Assembly (NCBI RefSeq): GCF_021405525.1
Contig: NZ_JAGQAG010000001.1
Coordinates: forward strand, 2,418,001-2,482,000
Direction: 5' to 3'
Length of the DNA stretch: 64,000 nt
Source: Ruegeria pomeroyi
GTDB taxonomy: Bacteria > Pseudomonadota > Alphaproteobacteria > Rhodobacterales > Rhodobacteraceae
Within the stretch, counting starts at the first letter, position 1, and every line of letters begins with the position of its first letter. The notes below the pieces were generated by a model. It saw only the letters and a list, made by a program, of their open reading frames with translations. It was not told the origin of the DNA and did not search any database. Made by a program: the position numbers and the translations under genes. This document shows, one piece after another, positions 7,948-15,767 of this stretch.

Positions 7948-9212
7948 TGCGGGCGCTGGCGCTCGTGCTGCTGCTCTGGCCCGCCTGCGCGGCGGCAGAG
8001 TTCTTTACCCTGAAGGGTCACGGTGGGCCGATCATGGGCATCGCCGTCGGCCCGGACGGGCAGATCGCCACCGCCAGTTTCGACAATTCCGTGGGGCTAT
8101 GGACCGGGCGGGCGCCGCATTGGTTCGAAGGGCACGAGGCCGCCGTCAACACGGTAGCGTTTCAGGGCGGCGTGCTCTACTCGGCGGGCGACGATTTCAC
8201 CCTGCGCCGCTGGCCCGAGGGCACCGTGCTGGGCCGCCACAAGGGCAAGATCACCGGTCTTGCCCTGTCGGACACCCATGCCGCCACCGCCAGCTGGGAC
8301 GGCACCATCGGTCTCTGGCCGCTGGACGGCACGGCGCCGCGCAGCCTTGATACGGGCAGCGGCGTGAATGCGGTCGTCTTCTCTCCCGATGGCGCGCAGC
8401 TTTACTCTGCCGGAATGGATGGCGTGTTGCGCCTGTGGGATGTCGCGAGCGGCAACGAATTGCGCCAGATCACCCGCCACGGGTTCGGCATCAACGAGAT
8501 CGTTCTGAATGCGCCCGATGGCTGGCTGGCCTATGGCGCGGTCGATGGGGTGACACGGGTGATCGACCTTGCCACCGGCGCCGAGCGCGACTTTACCCTC
8601 GACCGTCGCCCGGTTCTGGCGCTGGCACTCAGCCCTGACCGCAGCCAGCTCGCTGTGGGCGATGGCGAGGGCTATATCATGGTGATCGACACGGACAGCT
8701 GGCGCATCGCCCGCGATTTCCGCGCCACCCTGCGCGGCCCGGTCTGGGCGCTGGCCTTTTCGCCCGATGGCGCGAATATCCACGCCGGTGGGATCGACGA
8801 CACGATGTACAGCTGGCCGGTGGCCTCGCTCTCGGAACATGGCAAGATGGCAAGCGGCGAGCGCAGCTTTCTGAAATCCCCCGAGGACATGGACAACGGC
8901 GAGCGGCAGTTTGCCCGCAAATGCTCGATCTGCCACGCGCTGACAGCGGATGGCGGACGCCGGGCCGGTCCCACTCTCTACCAGATATTCGGCCGCCGTG
9001 CGGGCACCCTGCCCGGCTATCTCTATTCCGACACTCTGGCGGGGTCGGAGATCGTCTGGACCGAAGACAGCATCAATTCGCTTTTCGATCTGGGCCCGGA
9101 CCATTACATTCCGGGATCGAAGATGCCCATGCAACGGATCACCGGCGCCCAGGACCGCGCCGACCTGATCGCCTATCTGCGCCGGGCCACCCTGGCAAAG
9201 GAGCAGCCATGA
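7944..9212 (+). CDS. WD40 beta-propeller fused to a c-type cytochrome domain
   Basis: The 422-residue protein begins with a signal peptide (MMRALALVLLLWPACAAA), so it is periplasmic. Residues about 25-310 contain WD40-like repeats (LKGHGGPIMGIAVGPDG, AVVFSPDGAQLYSAGMDGVLRLWD, ALAFSPDGANIHAGG). The C-terminal 110 residues form a mono-haem cytochrome c: CSICH as the haem attachment site and SKMPMQRI supplying the likely axial Met. The start overlaps the gamma-subunit stop, and the next gene overlaps its stop in turn, so it is an integral part of the formate dehydrogenase operon. It may be a periplasmic electron acceptor or an assembly scaffold for the enzyme; the role is inference. A frame extension back to 7863 is not needed. 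Confidence 0.88.
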   Translation: MMRALALVLLLWPACAAAEFFTLKGHGGPIMGIAVGPDGQIATASFDNSVGLWTGRAPHWFEGHEAAVNTVAFQGGVLYSAGDDFTLRRWPEGTVLGRHKGKITGLALSDTHAATASWDGTIGLWPLDGTAPRSLDTGSGVNAVVFSPDGAQLYSAGMDGVLRLWDVASGNELRQITRHGFGINEIVLNAPDGWLAYGAVDGVTRVIDLATGAERDFTLDRRPVLALALSPDRSQLAVGDGEGYIMVIDTDSWRIARDFRATLRGPVWALAFSPDGANIHAGGIDDTMYSWPVASLSEHGKMASGERSFLKSPEDMDNGERQFARKCSICHALTADGGRRAGPTLYQIFGRRAGTLPGYLYSDTLAGSEIVWTEDSINSLFDLGPDHYIPGSKMPMQRITGAQDRADLIAYLRRATLAKEQP

Positions 9213-9334
9213 AAGCCTTTCTCAGCGCCGTTGTCCTGATGGCCATCATCACCGTCGCCGCGCCGCAGATTCTGAACCGTGCGGGCTTTTCCGCCGCTGA
9301 ACGCGGCACCGGCGCGGATGTGCGTCTCGACTGA
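9209..9334 (+). CDS. 41-residue single-span membrane peptide in the formate dehydrogenase operon
   Basis: The ATG at 9209 overlaps the stop of the WD40-cytochrome gene (ATGA), with GGAG eight bases upstream, and its TGA at 9332-9334 is directly followed by the ATG of the regulator gene. The product, starting MKAFLSAVVLMAIITVAAPQIL, is one hydrophobic helix with a short polar tail (GFSAAERGTGADVRLD). Tight coupling on both sides and a proper ribosome site argue that it is translated. It could be a cleaved signal-like peptide, a small membrane subunit or an anchor. I do not recognise a named family. Confidence 0.65.
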   Translation: MKAFLSAVVLMAIITVAAPQILNRAGFSAAERGTGADVRLD

Positions 9335-10207
9335 ATGGCCGAGTTCCTGACCACCCGCGAGCTGGCCGACCTGCTCAGGATCGGCGAGCGCAAGGCCTAT
9401 GACCTCGCCGCCTCGGGCGAGGTGCCGCATGTGCGCGCCATGGGCAAGCTGCTGTTTCCCCGGGCCGAGGTACTGGCCTGGCTCAGCGCCTCGCGCGCGG
9501 GGCCGCAGGTGGCCGAGCCGCCCCTGCCCCCGATCCTGGCGGGCAGCCATGACCCGCTGCTCGACTGGGCGCTAAGGGAAAGCGGCGCCGGGCTGGCCAC
9601 CTATTACGACGGCTCCTTCGACGGCCTGATCCGGCTGAAAGAGCGCAGCGCTCAGGCCGCTGCGCTGCATATCCGCGAGGCAGACGGGTTCAATACCACA
9701 TCCCTGAGGGACGCCGTCGGAGAGGCGCCGGTGGTGCTGATCGAGATCGCGCGGCGCCAGCGCGGATTGCTGTTGGCACCTGGGATCACCGGCATCAGAG
9801 GGATCGCCGATCTGCGCGGACGCAAGGTTGCAATGCGCCAGGCCAGCGCCGCCAGCCAGCACCTTTTCCTTGCCGAGCTGGAGAAACTGGGCCTCTCCCC
9901 CGCCGATCTCGCCCCAGATCCCACCTGCGCCCGCACCGAAGAGGACCTCGCCCAGCTGCTGCAATCGGGCAAGGCCGAGGCGGGATTTGGTCTGGGGGCC
10001 CTTGCGTCGCCCCACGGTCTTGGCTTCATCCCCACCCATGAAGAGCGGTTCGACCTGGCGATCTGGCGCCGCGCCGTATTCGATCCACCGATGACCCGGC
10101 TGATGGCCTTCCTGCGAAGCCCCGCCTTTGCCGCCCGCGCAGCCGAGATGGGGGGCTATGACCTCAGCGGCCTTGGCACCGTCCATCACAACGGCGCCAG
10201 CGGCTGA
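9335..10207 (+). CDS. HTH (excisionase-type) regulator with periplasmic-binding-protein-like sensor domain
   Basis: The 290-residue protein has an N-terminal winged-helix of the excisionase/MerR type (MAEFLTTRELADLLRIGERKAYDLA, residues 1-55). A PBP-like domain follows from about residue 70, of the kind found in molybdate- and tungstate-related regulators; segments such as GIRGIADLRGRKVAMRQASAAS resemble type-2 periplasmic binding proteins. It has no signal peptide, so the sensor domain acts in the cytoplasm. Being last in the formate dehydrogenase operon and convergent with the tungstate importer tupBCA, it is a good candidate for a metal- or substrate-responsive regulator of both units. The ligand is not shown by the sequence. 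Confidence 0.8.
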   Translation: MAEFLTTRELADLLRIGERKAYDLAASGEVPHVRAMGKLLFPRAEVLAWLSASRAGPQVAEPPLPPILAGSHDPLLDWALRESGAGLATYYDGSFDGLIRLKERSAQAAALHIREADGFNTTSLRDAVGEAPVVLIEIARRQRGLLLAPGITGIRGIADLRGRKVAMRQASAASQHLFLAELEKLGLSPADLAPDPTCARTEEDLAQLLQSGKAEAGFGLGALASPHGLGFIPTHEERFDLAIWRRAVFDPPMTRLMAFLRSPAFAARAAEMGGYDLSGLGTVHHNGASG

Positions 10208-10220
10208 CTGCATAATCCCC

Positions 10221-10276
10221 CTTCATTCCGCCCAAAATACTCCCGCCGGAGGCGAGATTTTTCGTCGAAAAATCTC
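10221..10276. repeat. Convergent-gene spacer with both dispersed repeat types
   Basis: Between the regulator and tupA stops lies one copy of the GGAGTATTTTGGGCG-type repeat (10221-10252, read on the minus strand). It is followed by a perfect mini-hairpin at 10254-10276, arms GAGATTTTTC/GAAAAATCTC and loop GTC. The same 23-base hairpin recurs exactly at 22566-22588. Both genes could use it as a 3'-end structure. Confidence 0.75.
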
Positions 10277-10298
10277 TCCCTGCCGCAGCCGTGCCGGA

Positions 10299-11114
10299 CT
10301 ATTTCGCGTTGGGAAAGAACAGCTGCTGGCCGTCCAGCGTGTAGCCCGAGATCGCCGCCTGCCCGTCCGCGCCGGTCAGCCAGTCGACGAACCGCTGCCC
10401 GGCTTCGGCCTTGACGCCGGGATGCTTCTCGGGGTTGACCAGGATCACCCCATACTGGTTGAACAGCCGCGCGTCGCCCTCGACCGCGATCACAAGGTCA
10501 CCCTTGTTGGCAAAGGCGATCCAGGTGGCGCGATCGGTCAGCGCATAGGCGCCCATGCCGGCCGCCAGGTTCAGCGTCGCCCCCATGCCCGAACCGGTCT
10601 CTCGATACCAGCCGCCCGAGGCAGCAGACACGTCGATACCCGAACTCTGCCAGTGGCGCAGCTCGGCCTTATGGGTGCCGCTGTCATCCCCGCGCGAGGC
10701 AAAGGGCGCCTCAACCTCTGCAATCGCGCTCAGCGCCGCCACGATATCGCTGCCACCGCGCACGCCCGCCGGGTCCGAGGCCGGGCCGACCAGCACGAAA
10801 TCGTTGTACATCACATCAAGGCGTTCGACACCCCAGCCCTCGGCCACGAATTTCTCCTCGGCCGCCCTGGCATGCACCAGAAGCACATCGCCATCACCAT
10901 TGGCGGCGTTCTTGATCGCCTGGCCGGTGCCCACCGCGACCACCCGCACCTCGATCCCGGTCTCGGCCTCGAACGCGGGCAGAATATGGTCCAGCAAGCC
11001 CGAATTCTGGGTAGAGGTGGTGGATTGCACCACGATGAACTCTCCCGCCTGCGCCAGAGTGCCTGCCATCAGGCCAAGCGCAAGCGCGCTCGCGCGGAAA
11101 ACACTTCCGATCAT
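10299..11114 (-). CDS. tupA: Tungstate ABC transporter, periplasmic binding protein
   Basis: The 271-residue protein has a signal peptide (ALALGLMAGTLAQA) and the TupA signature VVQSTTSTQNSGLLDHILPAF near residue 27, where the TTSTQ(D/N)SGLL block marks tungstate-binding proteins rather than ModA. Other family blocks are DVLLVHARAAEEKFV and FASRGDDSGTHKAEL. It captures tungstate in the periplasm for the TupB permease and TupC ATPase, whose genes lie directly upstream; gene order here is B-C-A instead of the common A-B-C. A ribosome site (ACGGAG) precedes the start. Proximity to a Mo/W formate dehydrogenase suggests that tungsten is delivered to that enzyme. Confidence 0.93.
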   Translation of the reverse strand: MIGSVFRASALALGLMAGTLAQAGEFIVVQSTTSTQNSGLLDHILPAFEAETGIEVRVVAVGTGQAIKNAANGDGDVLLVHARAAEEKFVAEGWGVERLDVMYNDFVLVGPASDPAGVRGGSDIVAALSAIAEVEAPFASRGDDSGTHKAELRHWQSSGIDVSAASGGWYRETGSGMGATLNLAAGMGAYALTDRATWIAFANKGDLVIAVEGDARLFNQYGVILVNPEKHPGVKAEAGQRFVDWLTGADGQAAISGYTLDGQQLFFPNAK

Positions 11115-11133
11115 GTCCAGTCTCCGTAAAGGT

Positions 11134-11868
11134 TCAGAAAATCAGCTCTCCGGCCAGGAACCGACGCACCGCGCCGCTGGCCGGGTCATCCAGCACCTGA
11201 GCGGCAGGTCCGTGTTCCACCACCTGCCCGCCCATCATCACCACCACATCCGCCGCCAGCCGCCGGGCCTGGCCGATGTCATGGGTTACCATCACGATCC
11301 GCACGCCACGGGCGCTGGCGCGCAGCACCAGCGATTCGACCGCCTGGGTCGCGCCCGGGTCCAGCGCGCTGGTGGGTTCGTCGAGGAACAGCACCTCGGG
11401 TTCGGTGGCCAGCGCACGCAGGATCGCCAACCGCTGCGCCTCGCCCACAGACAGCGAGCGGGCCCCCTGGCGTGCGCGCGACGGCAATCCACCCTCGGCC
11501 AGCAACGCCGCGATCCGGGCCTGACGCTGCGCCCGGTTCAGACCCCGGCGGCGCAGGACGAAATCGAGATTGCCCGCCACCGAGCGGCGCAGCATCACGG
11601 GCCGCTGGAAGACCATGGCCTGGCTGGCCCGCTCCTCGGCGTCAAGCGCGCGCCCATTCTGCCGCACTGTCCCGGCATCGGCCTGGATCAACCCATGCAG
11701 GCAGCGCAACAGCAGGCTCTTGCCCGCCCCGTTCGGTCCCAAGATCACCGTAGGCCCCGGCCCGCCCAGCCTCAGATTCGGCACATCCAGCAGGCTCTGG
11801 CCACGACGCGAGATGCGCAAGCCCTGCGTCTCGATCACCAGCCCGCTTTCCTCGACCAGATCACGCAT
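11134..11868 (-). CDS. tupC: Tungstate ABC transporter, ATP-binding protein
   Basis: The 244-residue ATPase has Walker A GPNGAGKS, the ABC signature LSVGEAQR and Walker B VLFLDEPTSALDPG, followed by the H-loop VTHDIG. I use the ATG at 11868, which overlaps the tupB stop by eight bases; the frame is open further upstream to 11934 but that part lies within tupB. It would energise tungstate import by TupB from TupA. The signature LSVGE rather than LSGGQ is seen in tungstate and phosphate-like ATPases. The tupA start lies 19 bases downstream. Confidence 0.9.
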   Translation of the reverse strand: MRDLVEESGLVIETQGLRISRRGQSLLDVPNLRLGGPGPTVILGPNGAGKSLLLRCLHGLIQADAGTVRQNGRALDAEERASQAMVFQRPVMLRRSVAGNLDFVLRRRGLNRAQRQARIAALLAEGGLPSRARQGARSLSVGEAQRLAILRALATEPEVLFLDEPTSALDPGATQAVESLVLRASARGVRIVMVTHDIGQARRLAADVVVMMGGQVVEHGPAAQVLDDPASGAVRRFLAGELIF

Positions 11869-12574
11869 GGGCCAGCGCCTCGGCACGGCTGCGCGCGCCC
11901 AGCAGGCTGACCAGCGCATTGACCGCGACGGCAATCCCGATCAGGACCGCCCCAAGCGCCAACGCCAGCGCCAGATTGCCCTTGGAGGTCTCAAGCGCGA
12001 TCGCGGTGGTCATCACACGGGTCACGTGGTTGATATTGCCGCCAACGATGATCACCGCGCCCACCTCGGCAATGGCACGGCCAAAACCAGCCAGCAGCGC
12101 GGTCAGCAACGCCACCCGCCCGTCCCACAACAGCACCGGCACCGTGGCCAGCCGCGAGAGGCCCAGGCTGCGCATCTGTTCGGCATATTCGGCATCCAGC
12201 ATCTCGACCACCTGACGGGTCAAGGCGGCGATGATCGGGGTAACCAGAACCACCTGCGCGATGATCATGGCTGTTGGCGTATAAAGCAGTTGCAGCACGC
12301 CAAGCGGGCCCGAGCGCGACAGCATCAGATAGACAATCAGCCCGACCACAACCGGTGGCAGCCCCATCAGCGCATTGACCAGCACCACCATCGCGCGGCG
12401 ACCGGGAAACCGCCCGACGGCCAGCGCAGCCCCCAGCGGCATCCCGATCAGAGCCGCGCAGAGGACCGCAAAAAGCGACACGCGCAGCGACAGGCCCACG
12501 ATTCCGAGCAATTCGGAATCACCAGCCAGGACCAGGGCAAACGCAGCTTGCATTTCTTGCGCAAAATTTTGCAT
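11861..12574 (-). CDS. tupB: Tungstate ABC transporter, permease
   Basis: The 237-residue membrane protein has five or six hydrophobic segments and the binding-protein-dependent permease EAA-type loop (EYAEQMRSLGLSRLATVPVLL near residue 130). Further characteristic segments are LMGLPPVVVGLIVYLML and FGRAIAEVGAVIIVGGNI, typical of TupB/ModB-like permeases. It is the first gene of the tupBCA operon. The start overlaps a 12-bp palindrome (GCAAAATTTTGC, 12561-12572), and a longer inverted repeat lies 30 bases upstream. Both are possible operator sequences for metal-dependent repression. Confidence 0.9.
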   Translation of the reverse strand: MQNFAQEMQAAFALVLAGDSELLGIVGLSLRVSLFAVLCAALIGMPLGAALAVGRFPGRRAMVVLVNALMGLPPVVVGLIVYLMLSRSGPLGVLQLLYTPTAMIIAQVVLVTPIIAALTRQVVEMLDAEYAEQMRSLGLSRLATVPVLLWDGRVALLTALLAGFGRAIAEVGAVIIVGGNINHVTRVMTTAIALETSKGNLALALALGAVLIGIAVAVNALVSLLGARSRAEALAHA

Positions 12575-12603
12575 TTTATTCCTACTTGGGTAGCCCTGCG
12601 ATC

Positions 12604-12628
12604 ATTGAGGTGCATTTTGCAACTCAAT
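12604..12628. promoter_or_regulatory. Inverted repeat upstream of tupB, candidate operator
   Basis: This is a 25-base imperfect dyad: arms ATTGAG(g)TGCA and TGCA(a)CTCAAT, 10 of 12 positions paired around a short T-rich centre. It lies 30 bases upstream of the tupB start codon, where a repressor for tungstate uptake would bind. No regulator is proven. Confidence 0.45.
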
Positions 12629-12678
12629 GCATATCACGCCCTCGTATCCCGTCCCAACCAAAACCGACATCCGCGCAC

Positions 12679-12709
12679 AAAAAAGCGCGGCCCCAAACGG
12701 GACCGCGCC
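12679..12709 (-). terminator. Rho-independent terminator of the pyrimidine ABC transporter operon
   Basis: Read on the minus strand, GCGCGGTCCC, loop GTTT and GGGGCCGCGC form a strong stem followed by TTTTTT. It lies about 35 bases after the stop of the NMT1-type binding protein gene, the last gene of the importer operon. Confidence 0.85.
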
Positions 12710-12742
12710 TGCCGAGGTCGCCCCGGCGTAGCTTTCCAGACG

Positions 12743-13729
12743 TTACTTCAGTGCCGCGTCGGTGATCTCGTGGGTCCAGGCGCCCTCGGGCGTCTTGGTG
12801 ATCACCGGGTCCGAGCCACCTGCCAGCAGCGTGGCAACCGTGCGGTCGAAGTCGGCCGGATCCAGCGCGCCGTTCGACCCGGCGGTCAGCTTGGCGATCT
12901 CACCCATCATGCGAACCTGATGCGCCTCGGTCTGGGCACCGGTAGCGTCATTGTCCAGAACGATGCCCGCGGCCTCGTCCGGGTTGGCCTCGGCATATTT
13001 CCAGCCTTTCATCGAGGCACGCACAAAGCGGGTCATCTTGTCCTTGAACGCGTCGTCCTTGAGGTTGTCCTCGAGCACATAGATGCCGTCCTCCAGCGTG
13101 GCGACACCCATGTCCTCGTATTTGAAGGTCACCAGTTCGTCCTCACTGACACCGGCATCCAGCACCTGACCGTACTCGTTATAGGTCATGGTCGAGATGC
13201 AATCGGCCTGACGTTGCAGCAGCGGGTCGACGTTGAAGCCCTGCTTGAGCACGGTCACCCCGTCGGCGCCGCCATCGGTGCTGATCCCCTCCTGGCTCAT
13301 CCAGCTCAGGAACGGGTATTCATTGCCAAAGAACCAGACACCGATGGTCTTGCCCTTGAAATCCTGCGGTCCGGTGATGCCGGTATCCTTCCAGCAGGTC
13401 AGCATCAGGCCCGAGGATTTGAAGGGCTGCGCGATATTCACCACCGGCAGGCCCTTTTCCCGCGCCGCCAGCGCCGAGGGCATCCAGTTCAGCATCGCAT
13501 CGGCGCCGCCACCGGCCAGCACCTGCGGCGGGGCGATGTCGGGGCCGCCGGGCAGGATGGTGACATCCAGACCCTCTTCGTCGTAATAGCCCTTGTCCAG
13601 CGCCACGTAATAGCCGGCGAACTGCGCCTGGGTGACCCATTGCAGTTGCAGCTTGACCTCGTCCGCCGCCAGAGCCGGACCAGCCGCCAGGGCCAGGGCA
13701 AGCGCCGCGCCATTCAACAGTTTCTTCAT
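12743..13729 (-). CDS. NMT1/THI5-type ABC transporter substrate-binding protein, probable pyrimidine uptake
   Basis: The 328-residue protein has a clear signal peptide (MKKLLNGAALALALAAGPALA) and an NMT1/THI5-like type-2 binding fold (LQLQWVTQAQFAGYYVALDKGYY near residue 28). It would bind a small heterocycle in the periplasm. The family includes binding proteins for thiamin pyrimidine, riboflavin and related compounds. The adjacent permeases and ATPase, and the surrounding dihydropyrimidinase, dihydropyrimidine dehydrogenase and RutR genes, point to uracil, thymine or a hydantoin as substrate. I found no TPP riboswitch upstream, which weakens a thiamin role. A strong terminator follows. Confidence 0.82.
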   Translation of the reverse strand: MKKLLNGAALALALAAGPALAADEVKLQLQWVTQAQFAGYYVALDKGYYDEEGLDVTILPGGPDIAPPQVLAGGGADAMLNWMPSALAAREKGLPVVNIAQPFKSSGLMLTCWKDTGITGPQDFKGKTIGVWFFGNEYPFLSWMSQEGISTDGGADGVTVLKQGFNVDPLLQRQADCISTMTYNEYGQVLDAGVSEDELVTFKYEDMGVATLEDGIYVLEDNLKDDAFKDKMTRFVRASMKGWKYAEANPDEAAGIVLDNDATGAQTEAHQVRMMGEIAKLTAGSNGALDPADFDRTVATLLAGGSDPVITKTPEGAWTHEITDAALK

Positions 13730-13801
13730 GATTTCACTCCTTGTTGGTTGTTCAATTCTGTGCCCCGGTTCGGTCCGGGATCTTGTCGCATATCTGTCAG
13801 C

Positions 13802-14647
13802 CTAGCGTCTCTGCGAGGGGTGCCAAAAGGTGACATGATGTTCGATCAGCGCCACCAGCCCATAGAACAGCGTTCCCGCCAGCGCCGCCACCACGATTTC
13901 GGCCCAGACCATGTCCAGCGCCAGTTGTCCGACACTGGTCGAGATACGGAACCCCATGCCCAATGTCGGCGAGCCGAAGAACTCGGCCACGATCGCCCCG
14001 ATCAGGGCCAGCGTGGTCGAGATTTTCAAACCGTTGAAGATGAAGGGCATTGCCGCCGGCAGCCGCAGCTTGAAGAAGCTCTGCCAATAGCTGGCCGCAT
14101 AGGTCTCCATCAGGTCGCGCTGCATCGACGTGGTCTCGCGCAGGCCCGCCACGGTGTTGACCAGCATGGGAAAGAATACCATCACCACGACCACGGCGGC
14201 CTTCGACTGCCAGTCAAAGCCGAACCACATCACCAGGATCGGTGCAGTGCCAACGATGGGCAGGGCCGCCACGAAATTGCCCACCGGCAACAGGCCCAGC
14301 CGCAGGAACTCGGACCGGTCCACCGCAACCGCCATCAGGAACGCGGCACCGCAGCCGATCAGATAGCCGCTCAGTGCCCCCTTGACGAAGGTCTGTACGA
14401 AATCCGCCCAGAGGATCGGCAGGCTACCCGCGAACCGCGCCGCGATCAGCGAGGGCGCGGGCAGGATCACCAGCGGCACCTCCAGGCCCCGTACCACCAG
14501 TTCCCACACGATCAGGATCGTCGCGCCAAAAATCAGCGGCACCGCCAGTTGCACCGAACGGGTCTCGGCCTGCGGACCCTCGGCCAGCCGCGTGTTCAGC
14601 CACCAGGCCGCGCCCCAGACGAGCAAGGCCACCAGAACCAGCATCAT
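13802..14647 (-). CDS. ABC transporter permease, pyrimidine-type importer
   Basis: The 281-residue membrane protein belongs to the SsuC/TauC/NitT-like permease group. It has about six hydrophobic segments and the EAA-like loop DLMETYAASYWQSFFKLRLPAAMPFIFNGLK near residue 185. It pairs with the permease encoded at 14742-15656 to form the membrane channel for the NMT1-type binding protein encoded just downstream. The first ATG pair (MMLVLVALL) is used as the start. A dispersed repeat separates it from the upstream permease gene. Confidence 0.85.
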   Translation of the reverse strand: MMLVLVALLVWGAAWWLNTRLAEGPQAETRSVQLAVPLIFGATILIVWELVVRGLEVPLVILPAPSLIAARFAGSLPILWADFVQTFVKGALSGYLIGCGAAFLMAVAVDRSEFLRLGLLPVGNFVAALPIVGTAPILVMWFGFDWQSKAAVVVVMVFFPMLVNTVAGLRETTSMQRDLMETYAASYWQSFFKLRLPAAMPFIFNGLKISTTLALIGAIVAEFFGSPTLGMGFRISTSVGQLALDMVWAEIVVAALAGTLFYGLVALIEHHVTFWHPSQRR

Positions 14648-14664
14648 CCGCGCATCCCCCCAAT

Positions 14665-14730
14665 CTTCTTCTGTTCCAAAATACCTCGGGGGAGTCGCGC
14701 CTGCGCGACGGGGGCAGCGCCCCCCCTATG
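14665..14730. repeat. Dispersed repeat between permease genes
   Basis: This is a copy of the GGAGTATTTTGG-type element (minus strand: CGAGGTATTTTGGAACAGAAG) next to a GC hairpin, GGGGGC-A-GCGCCCCC, at about 14710-14725. It lies within the operon between the two permease genes, in the same orientation as transcription. Confidence 0.65.
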
Positions 14731-14741
14731 TCGTGCCATCC

Positions 14742-15656
14742 TCATGCCATCCCCATCCGCTTCAGAACCAGCCGCTCGATCACCCCCAGCAGCCCCACCA
14801 GACAGGCCGCCAGGATCGCCGCCCCGAACAGGGCCGACCAGATCTGCACGGTCTGGCCGTAATAACTCCCTGCCAGCAGCCGCGCACCCAGACCCGAAAC
14901 CGCTCCGGTCGGCAACTCACCCACGATGGCCCCGACCAGCGAGGCCGCGATCCCGATCTTGAGCGAGGCAAAGAGATAAGGCATCGAGGCCGGCAGGCGC
15001 AGTTTCCAAAAAGTCTCGCCCTTTGAGGCATTGTAGGTTCTCAGCAGGTCAAGCTGCATCGCATCGGGGCTGCGCAGCCCCTTGACCATACCGACCACGA
15101 CCGGGAAAAAGCTCAGATAGGCCGAGATCACCGCTTTGGGGATGATCCCCTGAACACCCACCGAATAAAGCACCACGATGATCATCGGCGCCAGCGCGAT
15201 GATCGGGATGGTCTGACTGACAATGGCCCAGGGCATCACCGACATGTCCATGACACGGGAATGCACGATCCCCACAGCCAGCAAGACCCCCAGAACCGTG
15301 CCGATGCCAAAGCCCAGCAATGTAGCACTCAGCGTTACCCAGCCATGATAGACAAGGCTGCGTTTCGAGGTGATCTTCTTCATCACCGTGGTGTCCCACA
15401 GTTCGATCGCCACCTGATGGGGCGCCGGCAAGCGCGGACGCTCCTGCGCCCAGGTCTCGGGCACGGCAAACCCGTTCTTCAGCGCCAGCGAAACACCGCT
15501 CATCTCGCGCCGGGCGGCACCATCGGACGGCTCCACCACCGCCCCGCCGCGTTCCGCCGTCACCAGCACACCGTGAATGTTCATCGGCACGCAGGCCGCA
15601 TACCAGAGCCCAACGATCGCAGCGAGGACGGTCAGAACCGCAAGCAGAGATTTCAT
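14742..15656 (-). CDS. ABC transporter permease with N-terminal insertion, pyrimidine-type importer
   Basis: The 304-residue permease starts at 15656 (MKSLLAVLTVLAAIVGLWY), with GGGGAG upstream. The frame is open 13 codons further but without a ribosome site. After the first membrane helix it has an unusual soluble stretch of about 75 residues, then the standard transport domain with the EAA loop LLRTYNASKGETFWKLRLPASMPYLF. It is the second channel subunit of the importer. The soluble insertion faces the periplasm if the first helix is oriented normally and might contact the binding protein, which is inference. Confidence 0.85.
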   Translation of the reverse strand: MKSLLAVLTVLAAIVGLWYAACVPMNIHGVLVTAERGGAVVEPSDGAARREMSGVSLALKNGFAVPETWAQERPRLPAPHQVAIELWDTTVMKKITSKRSLVYHGWVTLSATLLGFGIGTVLGVLLAVGIVHSRVMDMSVMPWAIVSQTIPIIALAPMIIVVLYSVGVQGIIPKAVISAYLSFFPVVVGMVKGLRSPDAMQLDLLRTYNASKGETFWKLRLPASMPYLFASLKIGIAASLVGAIVGELPTGAVSGLGARLLAGSYYGQTVQIWSALFGAAILAACLVGLLGVIERLVLKRMGMA

Positions 15657-15681
15657 GCCGTCTCTCCCCACGCGCGCAACT

Positions 15682-15728
15682 CCGATTTCCTGCAAGGAAA
15701 TCGGGCCGGAATTCGTGCCGAATTCCGG
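15682..15728. repeat. Tandem pair of perfect mini-hairpins
   Basis: Two perfect hairpins stand side by side: 15682-15704 (CCGATTTCCT, loop GCA, AGGAAATCGG) and 15706-15728 (CCGGAATTCG, loop TGC, CGAATTCCGG). They fill the gap between the ATPase stop and the permease start in the importer operon and belong to the mini-hairpin family. Confidence 0.8.
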
Positions 15729-15767
15729 TTCGGCCCGGCCTCGTCGCCGCGCATCCAGAAACCCGGC

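Noticed and set aside
10299-12574. Molybdate (ModABC) transporter
   Set aside because: The binding protein has the TTSTQNSGLL signature of TupA and the ATPase lacks a C-terminal TOBE domain.
13730-13801. TPP riboswitch before the NMT1-type binding protein gene
   Set aside because: No CTGAGA or related TPP motif is present, and the surrounding genes are for pyrimidine breakdown.
11570-14962. Plus-strand open frame of about 1130 codons across the tup and pyrimidine importer genes
   Set aside because: It is the antisense shadow of five well-supported genes, has a His/Arg/Gln-rich composition typical of high-GC shadows, and no ribosome site.
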